The notes under the pieces were generated by a model. That model had not been told where the DNA came from. It did no database searches and worked only from the letters and a program-made list of their open reading frames with translations. Shown here piece after piece: positions 35,675-46,719 of a stretch of 64,000 bases of DNA. Position 1 is the stretch's first letter. Every line of letters starts with the position of its first letter. The position numbers and the translations under genes were made by a program. The DNA is from Streptosporangium pseudovulgare (GTDB lineage Bacteria > Actinomycetota > Actinomycetes > Streptosporangiales > Streptosporangiaceae): positions 326,490 to 390,489 of the forward strand of contig NZ_BMQJ01000005.1 of NCBI RefSeq assembly GCF_014648055.1, read 5' to 3'.

Positions 35675-36542
35675 GCGTGCGCACCCGGCGGGTCTCCCTG
35701 GCCCGCCGGGCCAGCTCCCCGGGCTCGGGGTAGCGCACCTCCTCCAGGCACAGGCCGTGCGCCGGCGCGACGCGCACTCCGGAGTCGCGCACGGCCCGCG
35801 CCAGCACCCCGCCCGGCCAGTCCACCGGCAGGCGGCCCTCGCCGACGGGCAGCAGCGCCCCGATGAGCGCGCGGACCATCGAGTGGCAGAACGCGTCGGC
35901 CACCACGGTGGCCACCAGGACGTCGCCCTCCCGCACCCAGTCGAGTCGCTGCAGCTCGCGGATCGTGGTGGCGCCCTCGCGCTTCTTGCAGAACGCGGCG
36001 AAGTCGTGCTCGCCGAGCAGGGTCCGCGCCGCCTCGTTCAGCCTGCCGAGGTCGAGGGGCCGGCCGTACCAGACGACCTCGTGGCGCCGGAGCGGGTCCA
36101 CCCCGCCGGGCGCGTCGCAGACCCGGTAGGCGTAGCGGCGGGACACCGCGGAGAACCGCGCGTCGAAGCCCTCCGGTGCCACCGTGACGCCGTGCACCCT
36201 GACGTCCGGCGGCAGGACCCCGGTGAGCCTGCGGCCCAGCACGGGAAGCCGTACGGCGACGCCCTCCGCCGTCTCGGGGCCGGGGAGGGGCTCGGCCCGG
36301 CGATGCCGGCTGTCCAGCGCGCTCAGCACCCCGGAATCCACGTCCACGTGCGCCACCTGGCCCCGGGCGTGGACCCCCGCGTCGGTCCGGCCGGCCACGG
36401 TCAGCGCCGGCGGATCGGGGATCCTGAGGACCTTCCCGAGCGCCTCCTCGATCTCCCCCTGGACCGTCCGCCGCTCCGGCTGCCTGGCCCAGCCGGAGAA
36501 GTCGGTGCCGTCGTAGGCGAGGTCCAGGCGCAGCCGTACCAC
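35664..36542 (-). CDS. truA: tRNA pseudouridine(38-40) synthase
   Basis: The 292-residue enzyme has the catalytic Asp in [19 protein letters not shown] and the N-terminal [19 protein letters not shown]. It modifies U38-40 in the tRNA anticodon arm. It starts at GTG 36542, with GGGAGG about 6 nt ahead. It follows rplQ, the standard bacterial order, and overlaps the convergent plus-strand gene by 11 nt. Confidence 0.95.
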   Translation of the reverse strand: MVRLRLDLAYDGTDFSGWARQPERRTVQGEIEEALGKVLRIPDPPALTVAGRTDAGVHARGQVAHVDVDSGVLSALDSRHRRAEPLPGPETAEGVAVRLPVLGRRLTGVLPPDVRVHGVTVAPEGFDARFSAVSRRYAYRVCDAPGGVDPLRRHEVVWYGRPLDLGRLNEAARTLLGEHDFAAFCKKREGATTIRELQRLDWVREGDVLVATVVADAFCHSMVRALIGALLPVGEGRLPVDWPGGVLARAVRDSGVRVAPAHGLCLEEVRYPEPGELARRARETRRVRTLSR

Positions 36543-36605
36543 GATGTTCCTCCCATGAAGCGCGCTTTGAGCTCAGAACCCCTGAAACGCGGAACCCTTG
36601 AACGC

Positions 36606-36647
36606 GAACGGGCCCGGCACCCGCGAAAGGGGATGCCGGGCCCGTTC
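36606..36647 (-). terminator. Hairpin after rplQ
   Basis: Fourteen-bp arms GAACGGGCCCGGCA (36606-36619) and its complement (36634-36647) lie 16 nt past the rplQ stop. It ends the alpha operon and separates it from truA. Confidence 0.78.
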
Positions 36648-36662
36648 AGCGGGCCTGACGGA

Positions 36663-37169
36663 TCAGGCTTCGTCCTTCTTGGCCTCGGCCTCCTCGGCCT
36701 TGGGGGCCTCGGCGGTCTCCTCGGCCGGGGTCTCCTCAGCCTTGGGGGCCTCGGTCTCCTCGGCCTTCGGGGCCGGGGCGGCCGGAGCCGTGGTGGTGCG
36801 GACCGTGTTCAGCGGCTCGGACACCAGCTCGATGACGGCCATCGGGGCGGCGTCGCCCTTGCGGTTACCGATCTTGGTGATCCGGGTGTAGCCACCGGGA
36901 CGCTCGGCGAAGGTCGGGGCGATCTCCGTGAACAGGTGGTGGACGACGCCCTTGTCGCGGACGACGGTCATCACCTGGCGACGGTTGTGGATGTCGCCCT
37001 TCTTCGCCTTGGTGATCAGCCGCTCGGCCAGCGGGCGAAGCCGCTTGGCCTTGGCGACCGTGGTGGTGATCCGGCCGTGCTGGAACAGCTGGGTGGCCAG
37101 GTTCGACAGGATCAGCCGCTCGTGAGCAGGGCTTCCACCGAGACGGGCACCCTTGGTGGGCTGAGGCAT
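36663..37169 (-). CDS. rplQ: 50S ribosomal protein L17
   Basis: This 168-residue L17 has the core [20 protein letters not shown] and [17 protein letters not shown]. Beyond about residue 118 is an Ala/Glu/Lys-rich repeat tail ([15 protein letters not shown]), a common actinobacterial extension. It follows rpoA. Confidence 0.96.
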   Translation of the reverse strand: MPQPTKGARLGGSPAHERLILSNLATQLFQHGRITTTVAKAKRLRPLAERLITKAKKGDIHNRRQVMTVVRDKGVVHHLFTEIAPTFAERPGGYTRITKIGNRKGDAAPMAVIELVSEPLNTVRTTTAPAAPAPKAEETEAPKAEETPAEETAEAPKAEEAEAKKDEA

Positions 37170-37254
37170 TTCGATCTCCTTGTAGTTAACCCGCCCCGGC
37201 CGTACGAGGTACCGGGGTCGGGCCGGCGGGTCCTAGGACCCCCGATGATGAAAC

Positions 37255-38271
37255 TCAGTACTGCTCGGTCTCGACGTACGCGCTGTCGTCGTCGTCGTAG
37301 CCGCCGCCGGCCACCGCGCTCGGGTCGAATCCGGGCGGGGAGTCCTTGAGCGCGAGCGACATCTCGTGCAGCTTCTGCTTGACCTCCTCGATGGACTTCG
37401 CACCGAAGTTGCGGATGTCCAGCAGGTCCTGCTCGCTGCGGGCCACGAGCTCACCCACGGTGTGGATGCCCTCGCGCTTGAGGCAGTTGTAGGAGCGGAC
37501 CGTGAGGTTCAGCTCCTCGATCGGCAGCGCCAGGTCGGCGGCCAGGGCCGCGTCCGTCGGCGACGGGCCGATGTCGATGCCCTCGGCCTCGACGTTCAGC
37601 TCGCGGGCGAGGCCGAACAGCTCGACGAGGGTCTTGCCGGCCGAGGCCACCGCGTCGCGGGGCTTCATGCACGGCTTGGTCTCGACGTCCAGGATCAGAC
37701 GGTCGAAGTCGGTGCGCTGCTCGACACGGGTCGCCTCGACCTTGTAGGTGACCTTGAGCACCGGGGAGTAGATGGAGTCGATCGGGATACGGCCGATCTC
37801 CTGGCCCGGCTGCTTGTTCTGCGCGGCGGAGACGTAGCCGCGGCCGCGCTCGACGGTCAGCTCCATCTCCAGCTTCGCCTTGCCGTTCAGGGTGGCGATG
37901 CGCAGCTCGGGGTTGTGCACCTCGACGCCCGCGGGGGGCGCGATGTCGGCGGCGGTGACGTCGCCGGGGCCCTGCTTGCGCAGGTACATCACGACCGGCT
38001 CGTCGTGCTCGGAGGACACGACCAGCTCCTTGAGGTTCAGGATGATGTCGGTGACATCCTCCTTGACCCCCGGGACGGTCGAGAACTCGTGCAGCACGCC
38101 CTCGATGCGGATGCTCGTCACGGCCGCGCCCGGGATGGACGACAGCAGCGTGCGGCGCAGCGAGTTGCCGATGGTGTAGCCGAAGCCCGGCTCCAGCGGC
38201 TCGATGACGAACTTGGAGCGGGTCTCCTCGAGGGACTCCTCGAGGAGGGTGGGACGCTGAGCGATCAGCAT
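37255..38271 (-). CDS. rpoA: DNA-directed RNA polymerase subunit alpha
   Basis: The 338-residue subunit has an N-terminal dimer domain ([20 protein letters not shown]) and a C-terminal domain with helix-hairpin-helix ([20 protein letters not shown]) that binds UP elements and activators. Length is normal. A perfect hairpin lies between rpsD and this gene. Confidence 0.97.
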   Translation of the reverse strand: MLIAQRPTLLEESLEETRSKFVIEPLEPGFGYTIGNSLRRTLLSSIPGAAVTSIRIEGVLHEFSTVPGVKEDVTDIILNLKELVVSSEHDEPVVMYLRKQGPGDVTAADIAPPAGVEVHNPELRIATLNGKAKLEMELTVERGRGYVSAAQNKQPGQEIGRIPIDSIYSPVLKVTYKVEATRVEQRTDFDRLILDVETKPCMKPRDAVASAGKTLVELFGLARELNVEAEGIDIGPSPTDAALAADLALPIEELNLTVRSYNCLKREGIHTVGELVARSEQDLLDIRNFGAKSIEEVKQKLHEMSLALKDSPPGFDPSAVAGGGYDDDDSAYVETEQY

Positions 38272-38333
38272 GTGGGTTCTCCCCCTGGATGGCGACGCCC
38301 GCTATTTGACGTCGCTCGCTACAAACAGCATAG

Positions 38334-38360
38334 GTGCCGTACGGCCCAGCCGTACGGCAC
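38334..38360 (-). terminator. Perfect 12-bp hairpin between rpsD and rpoA
   Basis: GTGCCGTACGGC (38334-38345) and GCCGTACGGCAC (38349-38360) form a stem with a 3-nt loop, 11 nt past the rpsD stop. It may be a partial terminator or processing site that sets rpoA dosage apart from ribosomal proteins. Confidence 0.6.
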
Positions 38361-38371
38361 CCACGTGAGCG

Positions 38372-38998
38372 CTACTTGGAGTAGAGCTCGACGATCAGCT
38401 GCTCCTGGACCTGCGTGTCGATCTGCTGACGGACCGGGAGCTGGTGGATCAGGATGCGCATGGCCTCGGGGGCCACACCCAGCCAGGCCGGGAAGGTCCG
38501 GTCACCGGCGGTGGCGCGGGCGACCTCGTAGGGCAGGAGGTTGCGCGAACGCTCCCGCACCTCGACGATGTCGTGCTCGCGAACGCGGTACGACGGGATG
38601 TCGACCTTCTTGCCGTTCACCAGGAAGTGGCCGTGGCGCACCTGCTGGCGGGCGGCGTCGCGGGACTCGGCGAAGCCGGCGCGGTAGACCACGTTGTCGA
38701 GACGGCTCTCCAGGATCTGGAGGAGGTTCTCGCCGGTCTTGCCGCCCTTGCGGTTGGCTTCCTCGTAGTAGTTGCGGAACTGCTTCTCGAGGATGCCGTA
38801 AATGCGGCGGGTCTTCTGCTTCTCACGAAGCTGGAGCTGGTACTCAGACTCCTTCGGACGGCCGCGGCCGTGCTCACCCGGCGGGTAAGGACGGATCTCG
38901 ATGGGGCACTTCGCGGACTCGCACTTCTTGCCCTTGAGGAAGAGCTTGGTCTTCTCCCTGCGGCAGAGCTTGCAGTCCGCACCCGTGTAACGAGCCAT
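38372..38998 (-). CDS. rpsD: 30S ribosomal protein S4
   Basis: The 208-residue S4 starts [20 protein letters not shown]. It keeps a cysteine set near the N-terminus (CKLC, C near 27 and C near 32), i.e. the zinc-binding form. The S4 RNA-binding domain is present ([14 protein letters not shown]). Confidence 0.97.
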   Translation of the reverse strand: MARYTGADCKLCRREKTKLFLKGKKCESAKCPIEIRPYPPGEHGRGRPKESEYQLQLREKQKTRRIYGILEKQFRNYYEEANRKGGKTGENLLQILESRLDNVVYRAGFAESRDAARQQVRHGHFLVNGKKVDIPSYRVREHDIVEVRERSRNLLPYEVARATAGDRTFPAWLGVAPEAMRILIHQLPVRQQIDTQVQEQLIVELYSK

Positions 38999-39018
38999 TT
39001 TCTATCTTCTCCTGGGCG

Positions 39019-39423
39019 TCAGACGCGACGGCGCTTGGGCGGACGGCAGCCGTTGTGCGGCACGGGGGTGACGTCCTGGATGGACCCGACCTCGAGCCCG
39101 GTCGCCTGCAGCGAGCGGATCGCGGTCTCACGGCCGGAGCCGGGGCCCTTGACGAAGACGTCGACCTTGCGCATGCCGTGCTCCATGGCGCGGCGGGCGG
39201 CGTTCTCAGCGGCCATCTGGGCGGCGAACGGGGTGGACTTGCGGGAGCCCTTGAACCCGACGTGGCCGGCGCTGGCCCAGGAGATCACGTTCCCGTTCGG
39301 GTCGGTGATCGAGACGATCGTGTTGTTGAACGTGCTCTTGATGTGGGCGTGCCCATGAGCGACGTTCTTCTTCTCCTTGCGACGCACCTTCTTGGGCGCG
39401 CCCTGGCGGCTCTTAGGAGGCAT
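39019..39423 (-). CDS. rpsK: 30S ribosomal protein S11
   Basis: This 134-residue S11 has [20 protein letters not shown] and ends [18 protein letters not shown], the conserved decoding-site platform tail. It sits between rpsM and rpsD. Confidence 0.97.
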   Translation of the reverse strand: MPPKSRQGAPKKVRRKEKKNVAHGHAHIKSTFNNTIVSITDPNGNVISWASAGHVGFKGSRKSTPFAAQMAAENAARRAMEHGMRKVDVFVKGPGSGRETAIRSLQATGLEVGSIQDVTPVPHNGCRPPKRRRV

Positions 39424-39468
39424 TGTTTGCCTTCACTCCTGAGGTCTTCGGTCCTGCGGCTGCGCGGA

Positions 39469-39849
39469 CTACTTCTTACCGGGCTTCTTCTTGCCGGCGA
39501 CGGTCTTCTTCTTGCCCTTGCGGGTACGCGCGTTGGTCTGCGTGCGCTGACCGTGCACGGGAAGGCCGCGGCGGTGCCGGATGCCCTGGTAGCACTGAAT
39601 CTCGATCTTGCGGCGGATGTCGGCCTGGACCTCGCGGCGGAGGTCACCTTCGATCTTGAAGTTGGCCTCGATGTAGTCACGCAGCGGGACGAGCTCGTCG
39701 TCCGTGAGCTGGTGAACGCGAAGGTCGCCGCTCACACCGGTGGCCTTGAGGGCCTCCAGCGCGCGGGTGCGGCCGATTCCGTAAATGTAGGTGAGAGCGA
39801 TCTCCAGCCGCTTGTCGCGGGGGAGGTCGACGCCAACCAGGCGAGCCAT
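39469..39849 (-). CDS. rpsM: 30S ribosomal protein S13
   Basis: The 126-residue S13 starts [20 protein letters not shown] and has [20 protein letters not shown] near the end. ATG at 39849 follows GGAGAATGCCCGACC; a longer frame to 39906 has no support. Confidence 0.96.
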   Translation of the reverse strand: MARLVGVDLPRDKRLEIALTYIYGIGRTRALEALKATGVSGDLRVHQLTDDELVPLRDYIEANFKIEGDLRREVQADIRRKIEIQCYQGIRHRRGLPVHGQRTQTNARTRKGKKKTVAGKKKPGKK

Positions 39850-40065
39850 GGTCGGGCATTCTCCTTCGTTGTGGCGGAGGTCCTGCGCCACACTGCCCCT
39901 CCCCATGCCCAGGGGCGAGGGCCCCGGCCTCCGACCGGGGGTCTCCCGCGTGGTCCGGCCCGGTGAGGACCGCCTGCACGGGTGTGAGACGCGCTTGCTT
40001 TCTCCGGCCCCACATGGGACGAGTCCGCCACGTGGAGCGGACTCATGTAAGGCCTTGCTCTTCGA

Positions 40066-40179
40066 CTAGCCCTGGCGCTGCTTGTGGCGCAGGTTGTCGC
40101 AGATCACCATGACGCGACCGTGCCGGCGGATCACCTTGCACTTGTCGCAGATCTTCTTGACGCTCGGCTTGACCTTCAT
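40066..40179 (-). CDS. rpmJ: 50S ribosomal protein L36
   Basis: Translation from ATG 40179 to TAG 40066 gives 37 residues starting [20 protein letters not shown], the exact family length. The CxxC pair and later Cys/His show the zinc-binding form. It lies 24 nt after infA. Confidence 0.95.
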   Translation of the reverse strand: MKVKPSVKKICDKCKVIRRHGRVMVICDNLRHKQRQG

Positions 40180-40203
40180 AGTCCTTATTCGTCCCTCAGA
40201 CGC

Positions 40204-40425
40204 TTACTTGTATCGGTAGACGATCCGCCCACGACTGAGGTCGTAGGGGCTCAGTTCGACGACAACCCGGTCGTCGGGAAGGATTCGGATGTAGTGCATC
40301 CGCATCCGCCCGCTGATGTGGGCCAGGACCTTATGGCCGTTGTCGAGCTGCACCCGGAACATCGCGTTCGGGAGCGACTCAACCACAGTGCCCTCGATCT
40401 CGATGGCGCCGTCTTTCTTGGCCAT
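40204..40425 (-). CDS. infA: Translation initiation factor IF-1
   Basis: This 73-residue S1-like OB-fold protein starts [20 protein letters not shown] and ends [13 protein letters not shown], typical IF-1. It blocks the A site during initiation. It is first in the infA-rpmJ-rpsM-rpsK-rpsD run. Confidence 0.97.
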   Translation of the reverse strand: MAKKDGAIEIEGTVVESLPNAMFRVQLDNGHKVLAHISGRMRMHYIRILPDDRVVVELSPYDLSRGRIVYRYK

Positions 40426-40551
40426 GGTCCTCGCGTTTCACTGATCGGTCGTCTGAGGCATCGGAACACTAAGCAGCCGCGACCACGCGCTTCGATGAGA
40501 GCGACGGTTGCGAACCGCCGACGCGCAATGGTCATAGTGAACCGAAGAAGG

Positions 40552-40581
40552 AGTGTACGGCACCCGGCGGTGAAATGCGAA
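40552..40581 (-). promoter_or_regulatory. Candidate infA promoter
   Basis: The minus strand has TTCGCA (40576-40581), an 18-nt spacer and TACACT (40552-40557), about 127 nt before the infA start. The -10 is strong and the -35 weak. Confidence 0.45.
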
Positions 40582-40623
40582 ACAGACGGCCGGTACCTTG
40601 ACACAACCGCTATCCAGGATACC

Positions 40624-41157
40624 TCAGATCGGGCCGTCCCCCTGCGTCGGCGAGGTCTCGCGGTCACCGCGCGCCCGGCGGCCGATCGCCAGCGTCAGCC
40701 CCGTTCCCAGCACCGTCACCACGGTGGCGAGCGCCCCGAACAACCACAGCGTCCGGACGGCGGACGCCGCCTCCGCCTCCCGGTCCGGGTCCCCGCCGGA
40801 GTACCCGGCGGGCCGCGGCGCGCCCACCGTGAACGTGCCGTTGTACGGCCCGCCCCGGACGCAGCGGACCGTGACGACGTAGGAGCCGGGGACGGTGTCG
40901 AAGCTGACGCGGGCGGTGCCGTACATCGCGCCGTCGTGGTCGCCGAGCCGGGCGGAGGTGGTGTCGAAGGCGGCGGAGTAGGCGACGGCGGGGGCGACGC
41001 ACGGGTCGACGGAGACGATCACGAGCTGTCCCGGGCGGGCCGTGGACGGGGTGACGCTCACGTCGTCCCCCGCGGCGGCGCCGCCGGTGAGCACGAACAC
41101 GGCCGCGCACAACCCGAGGACTCTCGCGCACGTCGCGACGTCGCGACCAGGCCCCAT
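40624..41157 (-). CDS. Secreted, C-terminally anchored hypothetical protein
   Basis: This 177-residue protein has a signal peptide (VLGLCAAVFVLTGGAAAG) and a beta-rich extracellular domain with two Cys (SVDPCVAP and TVRCVRGG). A C-terminal membrane helix (TLWLFGALATVVTVLGTGLTLAIG) and a short basic tail follow. ATG at 41157 with GGGGTGGG ahead is chosen. The function is unknown. It sits inside the ribosomal block between map and infA. Confidence 0.7.
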   Translation of the reverse strand: MGPGRDVATCARVLGLCAAVFVLTGGAAAGDDVSVTPSTARPGQLVIVSVDPCVAPAVAYSAAFDTTSARLGDHDGAMYGTARVSFDTVPGSYVVTVRCVRGGPYNGTFTVGAPRPAGYSGGDPDREAEAASAVRTLWLFGALATVVTVLGTGLTLAIGRRARGDRETSPTQGDGPI

Positions 41158-41251
41158 CGCCCACCCCCACCTCACGGCCCACCGATGGCGATCATGTACC
41201 CGGCCGCCCGGGGGGCAAGGGCCTCGGGGGGTAAAGATCACGCACAACGCG

Positions 41252-41291
41252 GGAAAGGCCCTCCGGCGGCGGACCGCCGGAGGGCCTTTCC
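41252..41291 (-). terminator. 18-bp perfect terminator hairpin
   Basis: Arms 41252-41269 and 41274-41291 (GGAAAGGCC...) enclose a 4-nt loop, with T-runs at the ends on both strands. It follows the DUF1707 gene and precedes the secreted protein gene. Confidence 0.85.
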
Positions 41292-41367
41292 GGAAGGTGA
41301 GGATCTCGTACGGCCACGGCCCGGCCGTACGGCGCCGGCCATGCCGAGCCCGGCGCCGAGGAGGCCG

Positions 41368-41823
41368 TCAGGGGTCCCGGCGGCGGCCCGAGCCGGAGAA
41401 CATCGTGATGACCAGCAGGACCATGCCCCACGGTCCCATCACCCACAGCGGCCAGGGATAGGTGAAGTCGAGACTGCTCACCAGGCCGATGAAGAACCAG
41501 ATCGCCCAGTTGATGGCGCCGACCACCGCCCAGGCCTGCCACGCCTCCTTGAGGTCGCCCGACCCCTTGCCGGACTTGGCCTTCCCGCTCCGCGCCGGCT
41601 GCCGGGAGGCGGGCTCGGGAAGGCTCCGCAGGTCGACGTCGGGGAGGTCGGAGGTCAGCCGGGCCAGCTCGCCGTAGGTCTTGCTGGTGTAGAGCTGCTC
41701 CAGACGCTCGTCGAACTCCTCCGTGGTGAGCCGGCCCTGCGCGTAGTGCTCCCTCAGCGCCGCGGCGACCCTGTCACGGTCTCCGTCAGAGGCTCGCATC
41801 TCCGGACCAACCGCCATCGGCAT
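41368..41823 (-). CDS. DUF1707 (SHOCT-like) membrane protein
   Basis: The 151-residue protein has the DUF1707 motif MRASDGDRDRVAAALREHYA followed by GRLTTEEFDERLEQLYTSKT, then a basic linker and two membrane helices. The family function is unknown. The ATG at 41823 is used, but the start could be one of several nearby codons. It begins 29 nt after map. Confidence 0.82.
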   Translation of the reverse strand: MPMAVGPEMRASDGDRDRVAAALREHYAQGRLTTEEFDERLEQLYTSKTYGELARLTSDLPDVDLRSLPEPASRQPARSGKAKSGKGSGDLKEAWQAWAVVGAINWAIWFFIGLVSSLDFTYPWPLWVMGPWGMVLLVITMFSGSGRRRDP

Positions 41824-41851
41824 CACATCCGCTCACCGGCGGGCAGATCGT

Positions 41852-42670
41852 CTAGCCCGCGTCTCCCAACAGGTCGGCAAGCCGCTCTCTCCCCCCGTCA
41901 AGGGCGGTCAGTACCCACGGACCATTATCGGTCACCGCGACGCTGTGTTCGAAGTGCGCGGAGGCCTTTCCGTCGACGGTCACGACGGTCCAGTCGTCGG
42001 ACAGCACCCTGGTCCGGTCGGTGCCGAGGTTCAGCATCGGCTCCACGGCGAAGCACATGCCCGCCTCGAAGCGCGGCCCCCGGCCCGGGCGGCCGTGGTT
42101 GGCGACCCACGGGTCCATGTGCATCTCGGTGCCGATGCCGTGCCCGCCGTACTCCTGGGGGATGCCGTAACGGCCCTGGGAGCGGACGTACCTCTCGATC
42201 TCGTGGCCGATGTCGGAGAGGTGACGGCCGACGGTGAGCGCGGCGATGCCCCGCCACATGGCCTCCTCGGTGACCCGCATCAGCTCGGTCAGCTTGGGAT
42301 CCACCTCGCCCACCGGGACCGTGATGGCGGAGTCGCCGTGCCAGCCGTCGAGGATGGCCCCGCAGTCGATCGAGATGATGTCGCCCTCGCGCAGCGGGCG
42401 CCGATCGCTCGGGATCCCGTGGACGACCTCGTTGTTCACCGACGCGCAGATCGACGCCGGGAAGCCCTGGTAGCCCTTGAAGGAGGGGATCGCGCCCTCG
42501 TCCCTGATGGCCTTCTCCGCGATGCCGTCGAGGTCCAGCGGGGTCATCCCCGGCTGGACGCTCTCGCGGAGCAGTTGCAGCGTCCGGCCGACCACCAGGC
42601 CCGCCGCCCGCATCTTCTCCAGCTGCTCGGGCGTCTTCAGCTGGATTCCGTGCCTGTTCTTCTTGAACAC
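41852..42670 (-). CDS. map: Methionine aminopeptidase, type I
   Basis: This 272-residue enzyme has the metal ligands in ISIDCGAIL and GDSAITVP, His in GHGIGTEMH, and Glu in FAVEPML and HFEHSVAVT. It removes N-terminal Met from nascent proteins. GTG at 42670 has AGGGGG upstream. It follows adk, with a hairpin in the 205-nt gap. Confidence 0.95.
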   Translation of the reverse strand: MFKKNRHGIQLKTPEQLEKMRAAGLVVGRTLQLLRESVQPGMTPLDLDGIAEKAIRDEGAIPSFKGYQGFPASICASVNNEVVHGIPSDRRPLREGDIISIDCGAILDGWHGDSAITVPVGEVDPKLTELMRVTEEAMWRGIAALTVGRHLSDIGHEIERYVRSQGRYGIPQEYGGHGIGTEMHMDPWVANHGRPGRGPRFEAGMCFAVEPMLNLGTDRTRVLSDDWTVVTVDGKASAHFEHSVAVTDNGPWVLTALDGGRERLADLLGDAG

Positions 42671-42742
42671 GTGCGCACCCCCTGGGGTGGTTCAACGGGC
42701 GGTCGAGGAGGCCAATTCCCCCGATTCTGCCCTAAATGACAA

Positions 42743-42775
42743 CACGCCACCCGTGGGGTTTCCATGGGTGGCGTG
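42743..42775 (-). terminator. Hairpin between adk and map
   Basis: CACGCCACCC (42743-42752) and GGGTGGCGTG (42766-42775) form a 10-bp stem. On the minus strand it is followed by TTGTCATTT. It may terminate the adk transcript. Confidence 0.55.
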
Positions 42776-42875
42776 CTGGATGATTTCTCCGGCCTTCCGG
42801 TCCCGGCTCCGCGGGTCGTTCCCCGGGAACGGGACCCGAGCCGGGCCGTTCCCGGTCCGGGACCCGGGCGGGCCG

Positions 42876-43526
42876 CTAGTCGGCGAAGGGGCGCAGGGCC
42901 TCCATCGCGCGCTGGGTGATCTCCTCCACCGGGCCGGTGGCGTCCACCCCGACCAGGAGGCTCTCGTCGGCGTAGAAGGAGACGAGCGGGGCGGTCTGCT
43001 CCTGGTAGACCTCCAGCCGGTGGCGGACGGTCTCCTCGGAGTCGTCCTCACGCTGGTACAGCCGGCCGCCGCAGACGTCGCAGACGTCGTCCTTCTTGTC
43101 GTCGAAGTCGACGTGCCAGATGCGGCCGCACTGGCCGCACGTACGGCGGCCCGCCAGCCTGCGCACGACCTCCTCGTCGTCGACCACGAGCTCGAGGACG
43201 ACGTCGAGGGCCGCGCCGAACTCCGAGAGCATCTTCTTCAGGATCTCGGCCTGGGGCACGTTCCTGGGGAAGCCGTCGAGCAGGAAACCGTCCTGCGCGT
43301 CGCTCTCCGAGAGGCGGTCGCGGACCATCGCGATCGTCACCTCGTCGGGCACGAGGTCGCCGCGGTCCATGTACTCCTTGGCAATCCTGCCGAGTTCCGT
43401 GCCGCCCGAGACGTTGGCACGGAAGATGTCACCTGTCGAGATCTTCGGGATGGACAGGTTCGATGCGATGAACTGGGCCTGCGTCCCCTTACCCGCTCCG
43501 GGGGGCCCGACCAGGACGAGACGCAC
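42876..43526 (-). CDS. adk: Adenylate kinase
   Basis: The 216-residue enzyme starts at GTG with P-loop [11 protein letters not shown]. It has [12 protein letters not shown] and a zinc-type lid with CGQC and CDVC pairs. It interconverts ATP+AMP and 2 ADP. The GTG overlaps the secY TAG by 1 nt (TAGTG). Confidence 0.96.
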   Translation of the reverse strand: MRLVLVGPPGAGKGTQAQFIASNLSIPKISTGDIFRANVSGGTELGRIAKEYMDRGDLVPDEVTIAMVRDRLSESDAQDGFLLDGFPRNVPQAEILKKMLSEFGAALDVVLELVVDDEEVVRRLAGRRTCGQCGRIWHVDFDDKKDDVCDVCGGRLYQREDDSEETVRHRLEVYQEQTAPLVSFYADESLLVGVDATGPVEEITQRAMEALRPFAD

Positions 43527-44842
43527 TACTTCAGGAAGCCTTCGTAGTTGCGCTGCTGGAGCTGGCTCTCGATCTGCTTCACGGTGTCGAGACCGACACC
43601 AACCATGATCAGAATGCTCGTTCCTCCGAACGGGAAGTTCTGACTCGCACCGACGACCGCGAGTGCGACGATCGGCACCATGGCGATCAGGCCCAGGTAC
43701 AGCGCGCCGGGAGCGGTCAGCCTCGTGAGCACATAGTTCAGGTACTCAGCCGTCGGCCGGCCCGGGCGGATGCCCGGGATGAATCCACCGTACTTCTTCA
43801 TGTTGTCGGCCACTTCAACGGGGTTGAAGGTGATGGACACGTAGAAGTAGGTGAAGAAGACGATGAGCAGGAAGAAAATGATCATGTACGCCGGGGTGTC
43901 GCCCCGCACCAGGTTCTGCTCGATCCACTGGACGACCTGGTTCGGCTCCTCCGCGGAGTTGCTGAAGAGGGTCGTGACCAGCTGCGGGAGATACAGCAGC
44001 GAGGAGGCGAAGATGACGGGGATGATGCCCGCCTGGTTCACCTTCAGGGGGATGTAGGTCGAGGTCCCGCCGTACATCCGGCGGCCGACCATGCGCTTGG
44101 CGTACTGCACGGGAATCCGGCGTTGCGCCTGCTCGACCATGACCACCAGGGCGATCATCGCGATACCGGTGATGATCACCACCGCGAAGACGAAGGCGCC
44201 CTTCTGACGGGCGATGTTCAGCAGCTCGGCCGGGAAGACCGCGATCACCTGGGTGAAGATCAGGATGGACATGCCGTTGCCGACGCCGCGGTCGGTGACG
44301 AGCTCGCCCAGCCACATGATGACGCCGGTGCCGGCGGTCATCGTCAGCACCATCGTGACGATGGCGAAGATGTTGTCCTTGTCGATGAGGATCTCCTCGC
44401 GGCACTGCGGGAACAGCTGCCCGCTGCGCGCGAGGGCGATGAAGGCGGTGGACTGCAGGATCGCCAGGCCGATCGTCAGATAACGCGTGTACTGCGTGAT
44501 CTTCGTCTGGCCCGCCTGCCCCTCCTTCTTCAGTGCCTCCAGCCGGGGAATGACCACCACGAGGAGCTGGAGGATGATGCTCGCGGTGATGTAGGGCATG
44601 ATGCCCAGCGCGAACACTGAAAGTTTCAGCAGGGCGCCACCGCTGAACAGCTGCACCATGCCGTAGATGTTTCCGGAATCACCGGCCTGCGCCTGCTGGA
44701 GGCATCGGGCGATGTTCTCGTTGTTTACACCCGGGGTCGGAAGAACCGAACCGAGTCGGAAAAGCGCGATGATGCCCAGTGTGAAGAGCAGCTTCTTGCG
44801 CAGGTCCGGCGTACGGAACGCTCGGGTAAACGCGGTCAGCAC
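43526..44842 (-). CDS. secY: Preprotein translocase subunit SecY
   Basis: This 438-residue, ten-helix channel protein starts [20 protein letters not shown] and contains [20 protein letters not shown] and [18 protein letters not shown]. It forms the Sec channel with SecE and SecG. A terminator-like hairpin and an AT-richer stretch (44880-44940, with TTGACT on the minus strand) precede it, so it probably has its own promoter. Confidence 0.97.
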   Translation of the reverse strand: MLTAFTRAFRTPDLRKKLLFTLGIIALFRLGSVLPTPGVNNENIARCLQQAQAGDSGNIYGMVQLFSGGALLKLSVFALGIMPYITASIILQLLVVVIPRLEALKKEGQAGQTKITQYTRYLTIGLAILQSTAFIALARSGQLFPQCREEILIDKDNIFAIVTMVLTMTAGTGVIMWLGELVTDRGVGNGMSILIFTQVIAVFPAELLNIARQKGAFVFAVVIITGIAMIALVVMVEQAQRRIPVQYAKRMVGRRMYGGTSTYIPLKVNQAGIIPVIFASSLLYLPQLVTTLFSNSAEEPNQVVQWIEQNLVRGDTPAYMIIFFLLIVFFTYFYVSITFNPVEVADNMKKYGGFIPGIRPGRPTAEYLNYVLTRLTAPGALYLGLIAMVPIVALAVVGASQNFPFGGTSILIMVGVGLDTVKQIESQLQQRNYEGFLK

Positions 44843-44977
44843 GGTCCCTCCTGCGCGCCTGAAAGGCGAGGTCGGTCAACTATGGTGCGGGGGTGGCGCA
44901 TCTTACTATCTCAAGTCAACGAGCCCGCGGAAATGAGTAGTCGAAGCCCACTGTCCAGCGAACTCTAACGCACTACG

Positions 44978-45008
44978 GGCGCGGGGGCCCATGATGAGCC
45001 CCCGCGCC
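44978..45008 (-). terminator. Hairpin after rplO
   Basis: Eleven-bp arms GGCGCGGGGGC (44978-44988) and GCCCCCGCGCC (44998-45008) lie 14 nt past the rplO stop. It separates the spc ribosomal genes from secY. Confidence 0.68.
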
Positions 45009-45022
45009 ACGTCATGCTGTGC

Positions 45023-45478
45023 CTACAGCTCGGAGACGGAGCCACCGGCAGCGGCGATCTTCTCCTTCGCGCTGGCGGAGAAGGCGTGCGCCTGCACGTT
45101 CAACGCCACGGAGATGTCGCCGGTACCGAGCACCTTCACCGGCTGCCTCTTGCGAACCGCACCCCTGGCGATCAGCGCCTCGATGGTGACGTCGCCACCC
45201 TCGGGGAAGAGCTCGCCGAGCTTGTCCAGATTGACGACCTGGTAGGTCGTCTTGAACATAGCGTTGGAGAAGCCCTTCAGCTTGGGCAGGCGACGCTGGA
45301 GCGGAACGTTGCCACCCTCGAAACCGGGGGTGTTGGTGGTCCTGGCGTGCGTGCCCTTGGTGCCACGGCCCGCGGTCTTGCCCTTGGACGCCTCGCCGCG
45401 ACCCTTGCGGATCTTCGACTTGTTGGCGCCGGGAGCCGGCCGCAGGTGGTGAATACGGAGCGGAGTGTTCTCTGCCAT
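45023..45478 (-). CDS. rplO: 50S ribosomal protein L15
   Basis: The 151-residue L15 has the Gly-rich N-terminal [20 protein letters not shown] and a [21 protein letters not shown]-terminal region. It begins 2 nt after the rpmD stop. Confidence 0.97.
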   Translation of the reverse strand: MAENTPLRIHHLRPAPGANKSKIRKGRGEASKGKTAGRGTKGTHARTTNTPGFEGGNVPLQRRLPKLKGFSNAMFKTTYQVVNLDKLGELFPEGGDVTIEALIARGAVRKRQPVKVLGTGDISVALNVQAHAFSASAKEKIAAAGGSVSEL

Positions 45479-45480
45479 GT

Positions 45481-45663
45481 CTAGTCGACCTCTTCCACGG
45501 TGACGAGGTGCGTCACCACGGAGACCATGCCGCGGATCTCCGGGCGGTCCTCCTTGACGACGACGTCGCCGATGCGCTTCAGACCGAGCGAGCGCAGCGA
45601 GTCACGCTGGTTCTGCTTGCCGCCGATCTTCGAGCGAACCTGAGTGATCTTCAGGCGTGCCAT
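45481..45663 (-). CDS. rpmD: 50S ribosomal protein L30
   Basis: This 60-residue L30 starts [20 protein letters not shown] and contains [19 protein letters not shown]. It lies 3 nt after rpsE and 2 nt before rplO. Confidence 0.97.
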   Translation of the reverse strand: MARLKITQVRSKIGGKQNQRDSLRSLGLKRIGDVVVKEDRPEIRGMVSVVTHLVTVEEVD

Positions 45664-45666
45664 CGC

Positions 45667-46299
<633 letters not shown>

Positions 46300-46333
46300 T
46301 AGTGGTTCCTCTTCTCATTCGTAAGACGGGCCA

Positions 46334-46717
46334 TCAGAACTCCAGCCCGCCTTCGCGGGCGCTGTCCGCGAGGGCCGCGATGCGGCCCGCGTAGCGGTTG
46401 CCACCGCGGTCGAACACGACGGCGGTGATCCCGGCGGCCTTGGCCCGCTGAGCGAGAAGCTCGCCGACCTGCTTGGCCTTGTCGGTCTTGGCGCCGGCGG
46501 CCGAACGCAGGGAGGCGTCCATGGTGGAGGCGCTCACCAGCGTGTGACCCTGAGCGTCGTCGACGATCTGGACGAACAGGTGCCGCGTGGAGCGGTTGAC
46601 GACCAGGCGGGGACGCTCGGCCGTGCCGACGACCTTCTTGCGGACTCGGCCGTGGCGGCGGGCCCGCGAGACGGCGCGGGCGGCCGTGTGCTTGCCGAAC
46701 GCAGTCTTGCCAGCCAT
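46334..46717 (-). CDS. rplR: 50S ribosomal protein L18
   Basis: This 127-residue L18, which binds 5S rRNA, contains [20 protein letters not shown] and [20 protein letters not shown]. It follows rplF by 2 nt. Confidence 0.97.
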   Translation of the reverse strand: MAGKTAFGKHTAARAVSRARRHGRVRKKVVGTAERPRLVVNRSTRHLFVQIVDDAQGHTLVSASTMDASLRSAAGAKTDKAKQVGELLAQRAKAAGITAVVFDRGGNRYAGRIAALADSAREGGLEF

Positions 46718-46719
46718 GC

